DNA of 64,000 bases from CAZJHD01 sp964545855. GTDB lineage: Bacteria; Planctomycetota; UBA1135; JACQFD01. Of the stretch, positions 8,851 through 16,759 are shown in pieces. The stretch covers positions 20,160-84,159 of the forward strand of contig CAZJHD010000017.1 in NCBI GenBank assembly GCA_964545855.1. The letters run 5' to 3'. The position numbers were made by a program, and so were the translations under genes. The notes under the pieces were generated by a model. That model made no database searches and was not told the DNA's origin. It worked only from the letters and a program-made list of their open reading frames with translations. Within the stretch, counting starts at the first letter, position 1. Each line of letters starts with the position of its first letter.

Positions 8851-10323
8851 CTACTTCTCGACGTACTTGCCGCCGGTGCCCTTCGCGATCTCGCGGAGCT
8901 GCGAGCGGTACCACTCCTTCACGGCGTCGCTCCACTCCGGATCGCTCACGGACACCGTGTGGACCACGACCTTGCGGGCCACGTTGCGCCGCTGGAGGTG
9001 GTCGACGACGCGGTTCCAGTGGACGTAGGTGCCGTCCTCGGGCTCGCCGTCCGACATGAGGTAGATCGTGTCGATCTCCGGATCGTCGAGCGCCGCCTGG
9101 AGCGCGCCCCAGATGTTCTTCCGTCCAGCGAGGCTCTGCTGGCGCAGGAACTGGAGCGCGGAGGCGATCGACTTCTCGTCGACGGGCTTGGGCTTCTTCT
9201 CCCAGGCGCGGACGTCGCCGGAGTAGGCGTAGACGTTGAAGAACGTGTTGGCGCGCGGCAGCGCCTCGAGCGTTCGCTTCAGCTCGCCGATCACCTCCTC
9301 CATCTTCGAGCCGCTCCCGTTCAGCGACGGGTTCGCCATCGTGGCGCCCCGGTCGATCAGGAAGGCGACGTGGTCGCTCTCGATGGGGAGGCCGAAGAAG
9401 ACGCCCGTTCCCTGACTCTCGGCCTCCTTCGCGCCTTCGCTCTTCGTCGTGGGGGCCGACGGCAGATCGAAGGTGGCCTCGTTCGCCTCCCACCAGCCCT
9501 GCCACGCCTTCTGCCCGGCGATGAGCTTCCCGGTGAGGGCCGCCAGCGCGTGCTCGGCGGCCTGCGCGACGACGCGCCGCGGGTCGCCGACGGCCCCGAC
9601 GAGGGCCGTGACGGAGTCCTTCGTCCGCACGCTCTGGAGGTTCTGGACCGCCTGCAGACGCACGCGCCAGTCCTTGTCCGCCAGCGCGGCCTTGGACCGG
9701 CCGTAGATCTCCGTGGGGGCGACGCGCGGCAGCACCGCGAGGACCGTCGTCCGCACGCCGGCGTCCTTGTCGGCGAGCTTCTCGAGATAGCCCTTCGCGT
9801 TCTTCTCCGGGTCGCAGAGCCCCCAGGCGACCGTCGCCGTCGCGCGCAGCATCGCGTCGGCGTGCGTGCGGAGCCCCGCGAGGCGCGATGCCGAGTCGCG
9901 CACCGCGAGGCGTCCGAGCGCCCGGGCGGCGGCGATCCGCACCTCGACGGCGGGATCGGCGAGCCCCTTCAGCAGGACCTGCGTCTTCTTGGCGTCGGCG
10001 TACGCCCCCAGCAGATCGGCGCACCAGGAGCGGACGTCCGCGTCCTTGTGGGACTCCGCCCAGTCCTCGACGACCCCGATCGCATAGGGATCGCGGAGCT
10101 TCTCCAGGTGCTCGAAGACGATGTCCCGGAAGTGGGGCTGCGATTGGGCGAGGATCTTCAGCATCGCCTCGGCCCCCTCGGCGTTGTTCGCGTCGACGCA
10201 CATCTGCGCGCCTCGGGTCACGTCGCCCTCCGTGCGGCCGGCGAGGAGCTTCCGCGCTTCGTCGAGCTTCGGGCCCTGGAGGAGCGGGGGCAGGACGGCG
10301 AGGGCGAGCAGAAGGGTCTGCAT
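8851..10323 (-). CDS. secreted HEAT-repeat protein with C-terminal VWA-like domain
   Basis: 490 residues. A short hydrophobic N-terminus (MQTLLLALAVLPPLLQG) suggests export. HEAT-like repeats run from about 60 to 265 (DPAVEVRIAAARALGRLAV is a good unit). A VWA-like Rossmann domain follows from about 315, with HVAFLIDRGATM, IDTIYLMSDGEPEDG and a C-terminal REIAKGTGGKYVEK. The metal site DxSxS is degenerate (D324-R-G-A-T), while the second motif DGEPEDG is kept. This combination is common in Planctomycetes, where the function is unknown; protein binding is a reasonable inference. It is transcribed divergently from ffh. Confidence 0.8.
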   Translation of the reverse strand: MQTLLLALAVLPPLLQGPKLDEARKLLAGRTEGDVTRGAQMCVDANNAEGAEAMLKILAQSQPHFRDIVFEHLEKLRDPYAIGVVEDWAESHKDADVRSWCADLLGAYADAKKTQVLLKGLADPAVEVRIAAARALGRLAVRDSASRLAGLRTHADAMLRATATVAWGLCDPEKNAKGYLEKLADKDAGVRTTVLAVLPRVAPTEIYGRSKAALADKDWRVRLQAVQNLQSVRTKDSVTALVGAVGDPRRVVAQAAEHALAALTGKLIAGQKAWQGWWEANEATFDLPSAPTTKSEGAKEAESQGTGVFFGLPIESDHVAFLIDRGATMANPSLNGSGSKMEEVIGELKRTLEALPRANTFFNVYAYSGDVRAWEKKPKPVDEKSIASALQFLRQQSLAGRKNIWGALQAALDDPEIDTIYLMSDGEPEDGTYVHWNRVVDHLQRRNVARKVVVHTVSVSDPEWSDAVKEWYRSQLREIAKGTGGKYVEK

Positions 10324-10366
10324 CGATTCGGGGGGTGGGGGTGCCGTGGAGCCGACCGGGCTCGGG

Positions 10367-10372
10367 ATCGTA
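10367..10372 (-). promoter_or_regulatory. putative -10 hexamer for the HEAT/VWA gene
   Basis: TACGAT on the minus strand lies 44 bases before the ATG at 10323. The -35 position at 17-base spacing reads TGCCCT, a poor match, so confidence is low. The same hexamer lies before the AlbA_2 gene and the first CHAT gene. Confidence 0.3.
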
Positions 10373-10414
10373 CCGGCGGAGGTCGCGGCAGGGCATCCGG
10401 GGGCCCCCGACGGC

Positions 10415-10443
10415 TTCCGAGGGGAACGGGCGGGTGCTACCCT
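10415..10443 (+). promoter_or_regulatory. putative sigma-70 promoter of ffh
   Basis: TTCCGA (10415-10420) and TACCCT (10438-10443) are separated by exactly 17 bases. The -10 matches the TACNNT form found upstream of rpmE and ssb. It lies about 95 bases before the ffh start in the divergent intergenic region. Confidence 0.45.
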
Positions 10444-10538
10444 CTTCGCCCTTTTGCACGGGGGTTCCTCTCCGGCCGCCCCCGGCTTGCAGCCGCTCGG
10501 CGCTCGATGCGTGCGCGTCGAGGGCCCGTGCCCCCCCA

Positions 10539-11906
10539 GTGTTCGACTCCCTGACCCAATCCTTGTCGCGTGCGTTCCGCACGCTCACGAAGAACGACCG
10601 CCTCACGGAGGCGAACGTCGACGAGGGCCTCCGTCTCGTGCGCCAGTCGCTCCTGGAGGCGGACGTGCACTTCACCGTCGCGAAGGAGTTCTGCTCCTCG
10701 GTGAAGGAGCGGGTCCTGGGCGAGAAGGTGCTCGAGAAGGTCTCCCCGGCCCAGATGTTCATCGGGCTCTTCCAGCAGGAGCTCACGAAGCTCCTCGGCG
10801 GCGAGACGACGAACCTCGGATTCGTCTCGAATCCGCCGACGGTCTGGCTCGTCGCGGGCCTCCAGGGCTCCGGCAAGACGACCACCTGCGCGAAGCTCGC
10901 CCAGTGGGTGCGACGGCAGGGCAAGAAGCCGCTGCTCGCGGCCCTCGACGTCCAGCGCCCGGCCGCGATCGATCAGCTCGAGACCCTCGGCAAGCAGCTC
11001 GACGTCCCCGTGTTCTCCGAGCGCGGCGGCCGCCCCTCCGGCATCGGCGAGCGCGCCGTGAAGGAGGCCGAGAAGCGCTTCCTCGACGTGGTGATCCTCG
11101 ACACCGCGGGCCGGCTCCACGTCGACGACGAGCTCATGGCCGAGGTGGCCGAGGTGAAGGCGCGCACGAGCCCCCACGCGGTCGTCCTCGTGGTCGACTC
11201 GATGACGGGTCAGGACGCCGTGCAGTCGGCGAAGGCCTTCGACGACCGCCTCTCGATCACCGGCACGATCCTCACGAAGCTCGACGGCGACACGCGGGGA
11301 GGCGCCGCGCTCTCCATCCGCCACGTGACGGGGAAGCCGATCCTCTTCGTCGGCGTGGGGGAGAAGCTCGCCGACCTCGATCCCTTCCATCCGGACCGGA
11401 TGGCGTCGCGCATCCTCGGCATGGGCGACATCGTCTCCCTCGTCGAGCAGGCGCAGGACGCCATCACCGAGGACGAGGCCGCCGACACGGCGACCAAGAT
11501 GCTGTCGGGGAAGTTCGACCTCGACGACCTCTACGAGAACCTCCAGCGCGTGAAGCGCATGGGGCCGCTCAAGAAGGTGATGAACATGATCCCGGGGCTC
11601 GGAGCCATGCCCGACCTCGGCGAGCACATCGACGAGTCGAAGATGAAGCGCAAGGAGTCGCTCTTCACGTCGATGACCTCCTGGGAGCGCCGCCATCCCG
11701 AGCGGATCGACCTCTCCCGCAAGCAGCGCATCGCGCGCGGCAGCGGGAACGCGGTCTCCGAGGTCACCGACCTCCTGCGATCCCTGGACGCCATGCGCAA
11801 GCAGATGAAGCAGCTCTCGCGCGTGATGCAGATGTCGTCGAAGGACCGCAAGCGCTTCCTCAAGGACACCGAGCGCGACCTGCGCGGGCGCGCTGGCCGC
11901 ATCTGA
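10539..11906 (+). CDS. ffh: signal recognition particle protein Ffh
   Basis: 455 residues, normal Ffh length. It is the SRP GTPase that binds 4.5S RNA and signal sequences and docks to FtsY. N domain 1-95; G domain with G1 GLQGSGKTTT (107-116), DTAGRLHVD, TKLDGDTRGGAALS; the Met-rich M domain (MKRKESLFTSM, SGNAVSEV, MRKQMKQLSRVMQM) is complete. GTG 10539 gives MFDSLTQSLSRAF, the conserved beginning; the open frame upstream is not Ffh-like. rpsP follows, a conserved order in many bacteria. No SRP RNA gene was recognised in the window. Confidence 0.97.
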   Translation: MFDSLTQSLSRAFRTLTKNDRLTEANVDEGLRLVRQSLLEADVHFTVAKEFCSSVKERVLGEKVLEKVSPAQMFIGLFQQELTKLLGGETTNLGFVSNPPTVWLVAGLQGSGKTTTCAKLAQWVRRQGKKPLLAALDVQRPAAIDQLETLGKQLDVPVFSERGGRPSGIGERAVKEAEKRFLDVVILDTAGRLHVDDELMAEVAEVKARTSPHAVVLVVDSMTGQDAVQSAKAFDDRLSITGTILTKLDGDTRGGAALSIRHVTGKPILFVGVGEKLADLDPFHPDRMASRILGMGDIVSLVEQAQDAITEDEAADTATKMLSGKFDLDDLYENLQRVKRMGPLKKVMNMIPGLGAMPDLGEHIDESKMKRKESLFTSMTSWERRHPERIDLSRKQRIARGSGNAVSEVTDLLRSLDAMRKQMKQLSRVMQMSSKDRKRFLKDTERDLRGRAGRI

Positions 11907-11950
11907 GACACCGCGGCCTCGTCCCCCGCGCCGCTCACCCGCACACGTCT

Positions 11951-11979
11951 CCCCACTCTCCCAATCCCCACTCTCCCAA
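11951..11979 (+). repeat. short tandem duplication upstream of rpsP
   Basis: Two copies of ccccactctcccaa (11951-11964 and 11966-11979) separated by one base lie 21 bases before the rpsP start. The pyrimidine-rich, C-rich tract could lie in the leader of the rpsP transcript. No regulatory role can be shown. Confidence 0.6.
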
Positions 11980-12000
11980 CCTCTCCGCAAGGAACATCCC

Positions 12001-12402
12001 TTGGCAGTCGTCCTCCGTTGTCAACGTCTGGGCCGCCGCAATCGGTCCTTCTTCCGAGTCATCGCCGCCGACGAGCGCGCGAAGAGCGACGGTCGCTTCG
12101 TCGAGATCCTCGGCACCTACGATCCCCTGTTTCCCGACGAGACGAAGCAGCTCGTCCTGAAGGCCGATCGCGTGCAGTACTGGATCGGCGTCGGGGCGCA
12201 GATCTCCGAGACCGTCCGCAGCCTGCTCGTGCGTGCGGGGATCCCCCTGCCCGTCCGCAAGCGCCGCGAGCGCACGCGCCCGACCGGGAAGCCGGGACGG
12301 GGCGGCGTCAAGCGCAAGCCCGCGAGGTTCAAGATGACCAAGAACCAGAAGAAGAAGGCGGCGTCGACGACGCCGGCCGCGGCCGAGCCGAAGGCGGAGT
12401 GA
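12001..12402 (+). CDS. rpsP: 30S ribosomal protein S16
   Basis: 133 residues. The first about 80 residues are canonical S16 (MAVVLRCQRLGRRNRSFFRV, then GRFVEILGTYDP). The start is a TTG at 12001, supported by the conserved N-terminus and an upstream aagga Shine-Dalgarno-like stretch. The C-terminus is extended by a Lys/Arg/Ala-rich tail (about residues 85-133), a pattern common in high-GC organisms. S16 binds 16S rRNA in the small subunit. It follows ffh; rimM and trmD, its usual neighbours, are not here. Confidence 0.95.
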   Translation: MAVVLRCQRLGRRNRSFFRVIAADERAKSDGRFVEILGTYDPLFPDETKQLVLKADRVQYWIGVGAQISETVRSLLVRAGIPLPVRKRRERTRPTGKPGRGGVKRKPARFKMTKNQKKKAASTTPAAAEPKAE

Positions 12403-12409
12403 GTCCGGG

Positions 12410-12429
12410 CGGGCGCCGACCGGCGTCCG
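12410..12429 (+). terminator. hairpin just after rpsP
   Basis: An 8-bp stem (one G-U pair) with a 4-base loop begins 8 bases after the rpsP stop. There is no T-tract, so it may be an attenuating or RNA-stabilising hairpin rather than an intrinsic terminator. Confidence 0.35.
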
Positions 12430-12546
12430 CATCGCTCGCTCCCCGAGCCGCTTCCCGAGCCGACGCGCGGCGTGTCCCGAGGACGCGCCCGCGGCCACTC
12501 GTCCTCTCCGTCTCCACGACTCCACGCAGCCTTCTCGAATCACTCC

Positions 12547-13248
12547 ATGAGCAGTCGGGCCAGTTCCACGGAGGTCCTCGCGATCTTCGCGAAGACCTAC
12601 AAGAAGTACCGCGGCTTCCAGGGCGTTCCGCTCCTGGAGCGGCTGGTGCTGATCCTCCTCGGCCGCGACCTGGCACCGACGAAGGCCGATCCCGTCCTGG
12701 AGAAGATCAAGAAGGAGTTCGTGAACTGGAACGAGGCGCGGCTCGCGCGCGTCGAGGACCTGCGCCGCATCATCGCGCAGTCGGGAGCGCCGGACGCCGC
12801 CCACCGCGCGATGCTCCTCCGGGAGCTCCTGAGCAAGGTCTTCGTGCGCCGGCACGCGCTCGAGGCCGATTTCCTCCGCGACGAGGACAAGGACGCCCGA
12901 GCCGAGTTCCTCTCGGGGCTCCCGGGTCTCGACTACGCGCAGTGCCAGGCCTTCGAGGCGTCGCTGCAGGACGAGAAGGGGGAGATCCCGGTGACGCCCC
13001 ATGCGCAGCGCGTGGCGCAGCGGCTCGGCTGGCTGCCGAAGGGATCGCCGCCGCTCATGAAGTCGCGGAAGGTCCTCACCGACGCGGCGCACGGCGATCC
13101 GGTGAACCTGATCTACGGCCTCGTGAAGGTGGGCGAGGACTACTGCCATTCGCGCACGCCGGACTGCCCGCGCTGCCCGCTCCAGGCGGTCTGCCCCACG
13201 GGGAAGAAGTGGAAGGAGCCGGCCGGCAAGGCCGGTGCGGCGGAGTAG
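12547..13248 (+). CDS. endonuclease III-like HhH-GPD/FeS protein lacking catalytic residues
   Basis: 233 residues. The C-terminus has the exact endonuclease III iron-sulfur loop, C200-x6-C207-x2-C210-x5-C216, and the region before it aligns with the Nth fold (LSGLPGL as the helix-hairpin-helix, then IPVTPHAQRVAQRLGWL). However the catalytic Lys of the HhH motif (usual LPGVGRKTA) corresponds to A131 and the catalytic Asp (usual VDTHV) corresponds to T150. It therefore probably binds DNA and a [4Fe-4S] cluster without glycosylase/lyase activity. ATG 12547 is chosen because the conserved helical part starts there; an in-frame start at 12472 is possible. Its end overlaps the maf start. Confidence 0.75.
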   Translation: MSSRASSTEVLAIFAKTYKKYRGFQGVPLLERLVLILLGRDLAPTKADPVLEKIKKEFVNWNEARLARVEDLRRIIAQSGAPDAAHRAMLLRELLSKVFVRRHALEADFLRDEDKDARAEFLSGLPGLDYAQCQAFEASLQDEKGEIPVTPHAQRVAQRLGWLPKGSPPLMKSRKVLTDAAHGDPVNLIYGLVKVGEDYCHSRTPDCPRCPLQAVCPTGKKWKEPAGKAGAAE

Positions 13249-14062
13249 GGAGCGGGGATTGGGGCGCAGGCGCGCGCTCGTCCTCGCTTCGGGCTCGCCC
13301 CGGCGCAGGGCGCTCCTGCGCGAGGCGGGCTTCCGGTTCCGCGTCGCCGTCCCCGGCGTCGACGAGACGGTGCCCGCGGGCTGGGGCGCCTCGCGAGCCG
13401 CGCTCGAGGTCGCTCGGCGGAAGGCGCGGGCCGTGGCTCGGCGCATGCCGCCGCGCGCGCACGTCCTCGTCCTCGCCGCGGACACCGTCGTGGCGCTCGG
13501 GCGCCGCCTCCTCGGCAAGGCGGCCGACGCGGACGAGGCGCGCGCGATCCTCGCCGCCCTCTCGGGGACGTCCCACCGCGTGGTGACCGGCGTCTGCGCG
13601 ATCGCGCTCCCGGAGCGCCGCGCGACGGCCTTCGCCGTCACGACGCGCGTCGCCATGCGCCGATGGACGCGCGCCGAGCGCGAGGCCTACGTGCGCTCCG
13701 GCGAATGGAAGGGGAAGGCCGGCGCCTACGCGATCCAGGAGACCGCCGACCGCTTCGTGACGCGCATCGACGGCTCCCTCACGAACGTCGTGGGGCTCCC
13801 CATGGAGCGCGTCGCGCGGCTCCTCGCCGAGGGCGGGACCCCGGCGCGGCCGCCGGCGCGGACCGTCAGTCGGCCGCGAGCTCGATCCAGAGGAACCCGT
13901 CGCGGGCCCGCAGCGGGTCGGGGAGCTCCGCGAAGGCGATCCCGACGCCGAGGCTCACGGCCTCGCAGCGCAGGTAGAAGCGCCGCACGGGAAGATCCTT
14001 CCCCTCGCGGCGGAAGCGGAGCGGGAAGCGCGCCGAGCCCTCGGCGCCGCTCTCGACCGTGA
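13235..14062 (+). CDS. maf: Maf-family nucleotide pyrophosphatase with long C-terminal tail
   Basis: 275 residues; the Maf core is about 200. The core has LASGSPRRRALL (13-24), the catalytic AADTVV, KAGAYAIQ and the ending VVGLPMERVARLLAE. Maf proteins hydrolyse dTTP/UTP or modified nucleotides to monophosphates (house-cleaning). GTG 13235 overlaps the previous gene; a TTG at 13259 is an equally good start. After residue about 205 the frame continues for some 70 Arg/Pro/Ser-rich residues, overlapping the oppositely oriented lipoprotein gene by 197 bases. That tail may be unconstrained read-through rather than functional sequence. Confidence 0.88.
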   Translation: MRRSRERGLGRRRALVLASGSPRRRALLREAGFRFRVAVPGVDETVPAGWGASRAALEVARRKARAVARRMPPRAHVLVLAADTVVALGRRLLGKAADADEARAILAALSGTSHRVVTGVCAIALPERRATAFAVTTRVAMRRWTRAEREAYVRSGEWKGKAGAYAIQETADRFVTRIDGSLTNVVGLPMERVARLLAEGGTPARPPARTVSRPRARSRGTRRGPAAGRGAPRRRSRRRGSRPRSAGRSAAREDPSPRGGSGAGSAPSPRRRSRP

Positions 14063-14360
14063 GCGACGACGCCGGCACGTCCAGGGGGGAGACCCCGAGG
14101 GCCCGCTCGCCGGCCGCGACCTCGAGCCCACCGGGAACGGTCTCGATCCGGATCGCGGGGACCCGCGCGTTCAGGAACACGCCGGGGGGGCCGGGCGCCG
14201 CGAGGGCGCGGGGGAGCGGCGCGTAGCGCAACGACTCGGCGCGCCGGAGGATCTCTTCGACTCCGGCGTCGCCGTCGCGCCCGCAGGCGGCCAGGAGGAG
14301 CAGGGCGGCGGCGGCGAGGGAGAGGGGGACGGGTCCGAGGGCGCGGCGTCGCACGCGCAC
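13866..14360 (-). CDS. lipoprotein of unknown function
   Basis: 164 residues from a GTG start. A clear lipoprotein signal peptide (RRALGPVPLSLAAAALLLL then lipobox LAAC, Cys near residue 26) indicates membrane anchoring. The mature part is predicted mainly beta (IRIETVPGGLEVAAGERAL, FPLRFRREGK). I do not recognise the family. It is divergent from rpmE and its 3' end is antisense to the maf tail for 197 bases. The plausible signal peptide supports this strand as genuinely coding. Confidence 0.7.
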   Translation of the reverse strand: MRVRRRALGPVPLSLAAAALLLLAACGRDGDAGVEEILRRAESLRYAPLPRALAAPGPPGVFLNARVPAIRIETVPGGLEVAAGERALGVSPLDVPASSLTVESGAEGSARFPLRFRREGKDLPVRRFYLRCEAVSLGVGIAFAELPDPLRARDGFLWIELAAD

Positions 14361-14380
14361 CTTGTACCCGGCAGCCTCCG

Positions 14381-14409
14381 TTGCGGCTCCATCCTTCGGC
14401 CGCTACCCT
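14381..14409 (+). promoter_or_regulatory. sigma-70-type promoter of rpmE
   Basis: TTGCGG (14381-14386) and TACCCT (14404-14409) are spaced by exactly 17 bases. This is the best -35/-10 pair in the window. It implies a leader of roughly 50 bases before the rpmE ATG at 14469. Confidence 0.55.
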
Positions 14410-14468
14410 CGTCGCCCGTTTCGCCGCCGTCCGGCACCGGTCGGTCGGCCGAGCCCCTCGCGCCCGCC

Positions 14469-14684
14469 ATGAAGCCCGACACGCATCCGAACTACCAGAA
14501 GTGCTCCGTCGTCTGCGGCTGCGGCTCGACGTTCGAGACTCGCTCGACCGTCGCGCGCATCGCCGTCGACATCTGCTCCTCCTGCCATCCCTTCTACACG
14601 GGCCGGCAGAAGTTCGTGGACACGGCGGGACGCATCGACACCTTCAAGAAGCGCTACGCGAAGTTCGCGACGAACCCGAAGTAG
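14469..14684 (+). CDS. rpmE: 50S ribosomal protein L31 (zinc-binding type)
   Basis: 71 residues, normal L31 length. It starts MKPDTHPNYQ and contains the conserved CSSCHPFYTGRQKFVDTAGR segment. The zinc ligands of the C+ form are present: C16-x-C18 and C36-x2-C39. L31 bridges the subunits at the central protuberance. It is followed by prfA and prmC, the well-known rpmE-prfA-prmC order. The presence of the zinc site suggests this is the zinc-replete paralogue; no C- form is seen here. Confidence 0.97.
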   Translation: MKPDTHPNYQKCSVVCGCGSTFETRSTVARIAVDICSSCHPFYTGRQKFVDTAGRIDTFKKRYAKFATNPK

Positions 14685-14726
14685 GGGATCGGCGGTGCAG
14701 CGGCGGGCCGCGGTGCTCACGCACTG

Positions 14727-14767
14727 GCGGCCCGCGGTGCTTCGGATTCCGGCTCGACTCTCCGTGG
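14727..14767 (+). repeat. dispersed short repeat, copy 1
   Basis: The 17 bases gcggcccgcggtgcttc, then a spacer and ccggctc...tctccgtgg, recur at 21334-21370 with one mismatch in the 17-mer. An additional partial copy (gccgcggtgct) lies just upstream at 14708-14718. The element sits in the rpmE-prfA gap, ending 7 bases before the prfA start. Function unknown. Confidence 0.55.
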
Positions 14768-14774
14768 TGATCCG

Positions 14775-15851
14775 ATGACGCTCCCGCCGGCGGCCGTCTC
14801 CAAGCTCGACGCGCTCGAGGCGCGCGCGAGGGAGATCGACACGCAGCTCATGGACCCGGCAGTGGCCGTGGACCCCGTGAGGACGCGGACCCTCGCCAAG
14901 GAGAAGGGCGTCCTCGACCGCACGGTCGGACCCTACACGTCGTGGAAGACGCTCTGCGCGCGGAGGGCCGAGGCCGAGGCGCTGCGCGCCGACGCGGAGA
15001 TGGCGGCCCTCGCGGCGGAGGAGCTCGGCGCGATCGGCCCGGAGATCGAGGCCCTCGAGACGAAGCTCCTCGACCGGCTGCTCGTCGAGGATCTGGAGGG
15101 GGATCCCGACTCGGCGATCCTGGAGGTGCGCGCCGGCACGGGCGGGGACGAGGCGGCGCTCTTCGCGATGGATCTCTTCGGCATGTACCGCCGCTATGCG
15201 GAGCGTCGAGGCTGGAAGGTGGAGGTGCTCGACCGCAGCACGACGGAGCTCGGCGGGCTCCGCGAGGTGGTATTCACGGTCTCGGGGCCCGACGCATTCC
15301 GCCGGCTCCGCTTCGAGTCCGGCGGGCATCGCGTCCAGCGCGTCCCCGAGACGGAGGCCCAGGGGCGCATCCACACGAGCGCGGCGACGGTGGCGGTGCT
15401 GCCGGAGGTGGAGGACGTCGACGTCGAGCTCGACCTGGCCGACGTCGAGGTCGACACGATGCGCGCCGGCGGCCCCGGCGGTCAGAAGGTGAACAAGACG
15501 GAGTCGGCGGTCCGGCTCACGCACAAGCCGTCGGGCATCGTCGTCAAGTGCCAGGACGACAAGAGCCAGCACCGCAACCGGGCGACGGCGTTGCGCATCC
15601 TGCGCGCGCGCCTCTTCGAGCATCAGCAGCAGGAGCGCGACCGCAAGCGCGCCGCCGAGCGCAAGCACCAGATCGGATCCGGCGATCGGAGCGAGCGCGT
15701 CCGCACCTACAACTTCCCGCAGACGCGCATCACCGACCACCGCATCGGCTTCTCGGTGCACGACCTCGCGCAGGTGCTCGACGGCAAGCTCGACGAGATC
15801 CTCGACGCCCTCGCCGCCGCCGATCGCGAGGAGCGCCTGAAGCGGCTGTGA
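14775..15851 (+). CDS. prfA: peptide chain release factor 1
   Basis: 358 residues. It recognises UAA/UAG and triggers peptidyl-tRNA hydrolysis. The catalytic GGQ is at 235-237 (AGGPGGQKVNKTES). The codon-recognition tripeptide is PET (191-193), the PxT form of RF1; RF2 would show SPF. ATG 14775 gives a full-length N-terminus. The stop overlaps the prmC start as GTGA, fitting coupled production of the factor and the methyltransferase that modifies its GGQ glutamine. Confidence 0.97.
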   Translation: MTLPPAAVSKLDALEARAREIDTQLMDPAVAVDPVRTRTLAKEKGVLDRTVGPYTSWKTLCARRAEAEALRADAEMAALAAEELGAIGPEIEALETKLLDRLLVEDLEGDPDSAILEVRAGTGGDEAALFAMDLFGMYRRYAERRGWKVEVLDRSTTELGGLREVVFTVSGPDAFRRLRFESGGHRVQRVPETEAQGRIHTSAATVAVLPEVEDVDVELDLADVEVDTMRAGGPGGQKVNKTESAVRLTHKPSGIVVKCQDDKSQHRNRATALRILRARLFEHQQQERDRKRAAERKHQIGSGDRSERVRTYNFPQTRITDHRIGFSVHDLAQVLDGKLDEILDALAAADREERLKRL

Positions 15852-16759
15852 CGAGGGCCGACGAGGGCGCGGACGCGGAGCCGCTCCGGCTCCTCGACGT
15901 GCTGCGTCGCACGACGGAGTTCCTCCGAATGCGCGGATGCGACGCGCCGCGGCTCGACGCGGAGCTCCTCCTCGCGCGCGGCCTCGGTCTCGCGCGCCTC
16001 GATCTCTACCTGCAGTTCGACCGGCCCCTCCTGGAAGCGGAGCTGGCCCCGTGCCGCGAGCTGGTGCGGCGGCGCGGCGCCCGCGAGCCGCTCGCGTACC
16101 TCCTCGGGACGAAGGAGTTCCGCTCCCTCGATTTCGAGGTGAACCGCGACGTCCTCGTGCCGCGGCCCGACACGGAGACGCTCGTCGAGGAGACGCTCTC
16201 GTTCCTCGGAGAGCGTGCCGGCGCGGCGACCGTCGCCGACGTGGGAACGGGGAGCGGCGCCGTGGCCGTCTCCCTCGCGCACGCGCGACCCGGCCTGCGC
16301 GTCGTCGCGACGGACGTCGCGCGCGCGGCGCTCGCCGTCGCGTCGCGCAACGCGGCGCGCCACGGCGTCGCCGACCGCGTGACGTTCCACGAGGGTCCGT
16401 TCCTCGATCCGCTCCCGGCGGAGCCCCCCCTCGACGCGATCGCCTCGAACCCTCCCTACGTGCTTCCGGAGGAGGAGGCCTCCCTCCCGCCGGAGCTCCG
16501 CTTCGAGCCGCGCGAGGCGCTCTTCGTGCCCGGCGGCGACCTCGAGGCGATCTACGGCCGGCTCGCCGAGGCGGCCCTCCGCAGGCTTCGCGGCGGCGGC
16601 GCGCTGCTGGTGGAGGTGGGCGACGGGCAGGCGGCGCGGGTGGAGGCGACGCTCGCCGCGGCGGGCCTCGCGCCGGTGCGCCGCGCGCGCGACCTCGGCG
16701 GAGCGGAGCGCGTCCTCGTCGCCGTGAAGGCCGCCGGGGGCGTCGCTCAGCGCACGTAG
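15848..16759 (+). CDS. prmC: release factor glutamine N5-methyltransferase
   Basis: 303 residues. PrmC methylates the Gln of the GGQ motif in RF1/RF2 using SAM. The N-terminal helical domain precedes a Rossmann methyltransferase with DVGTGSGAVAVSLA (131-144) and the catalytic NPPY (201-204). The sequence EFRSLDFEVNRDVLVPRPDTE is the family hallmark linking both domains. GTG 15848 overlaps the prfA stop by four bases. The 3' end overlaps the convergent sulfatase-like gene by 13 bases. Confidence 0.95.
   Translation: MTRADEGADAEPLRLLDVLRRTTEFLRMRGCDAPRLDAELLLARGLGLARLDLYLQFDRPLLEAELAPCRELVRRRGAREPLAYLLGTKEFRSLDFEVNRDVLVPRPDTETLVEETLSFLGERAGAATVADVGTGSGAVAVSLAHARPGLRVVATDVARAALAVASRNAARHGVADRVTFHEGPFLDPLPAEPPLDAIASNPPYVLPEEEASLPPELRFEPREALFVPGGDLEAIYGRLAEAALRRLRGGGALLVEVGDGQAARVEATLAAAGLAPVRRARDLGGAERVLVAVKAAGGVAQRT

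Noticed and set aside
10324..10538. SRP RNA gene in the region upstream of ffh
   Set aside because: The conserved SRP RNA tetraloop region and its stem were not found; only promoter-like elements are visible.
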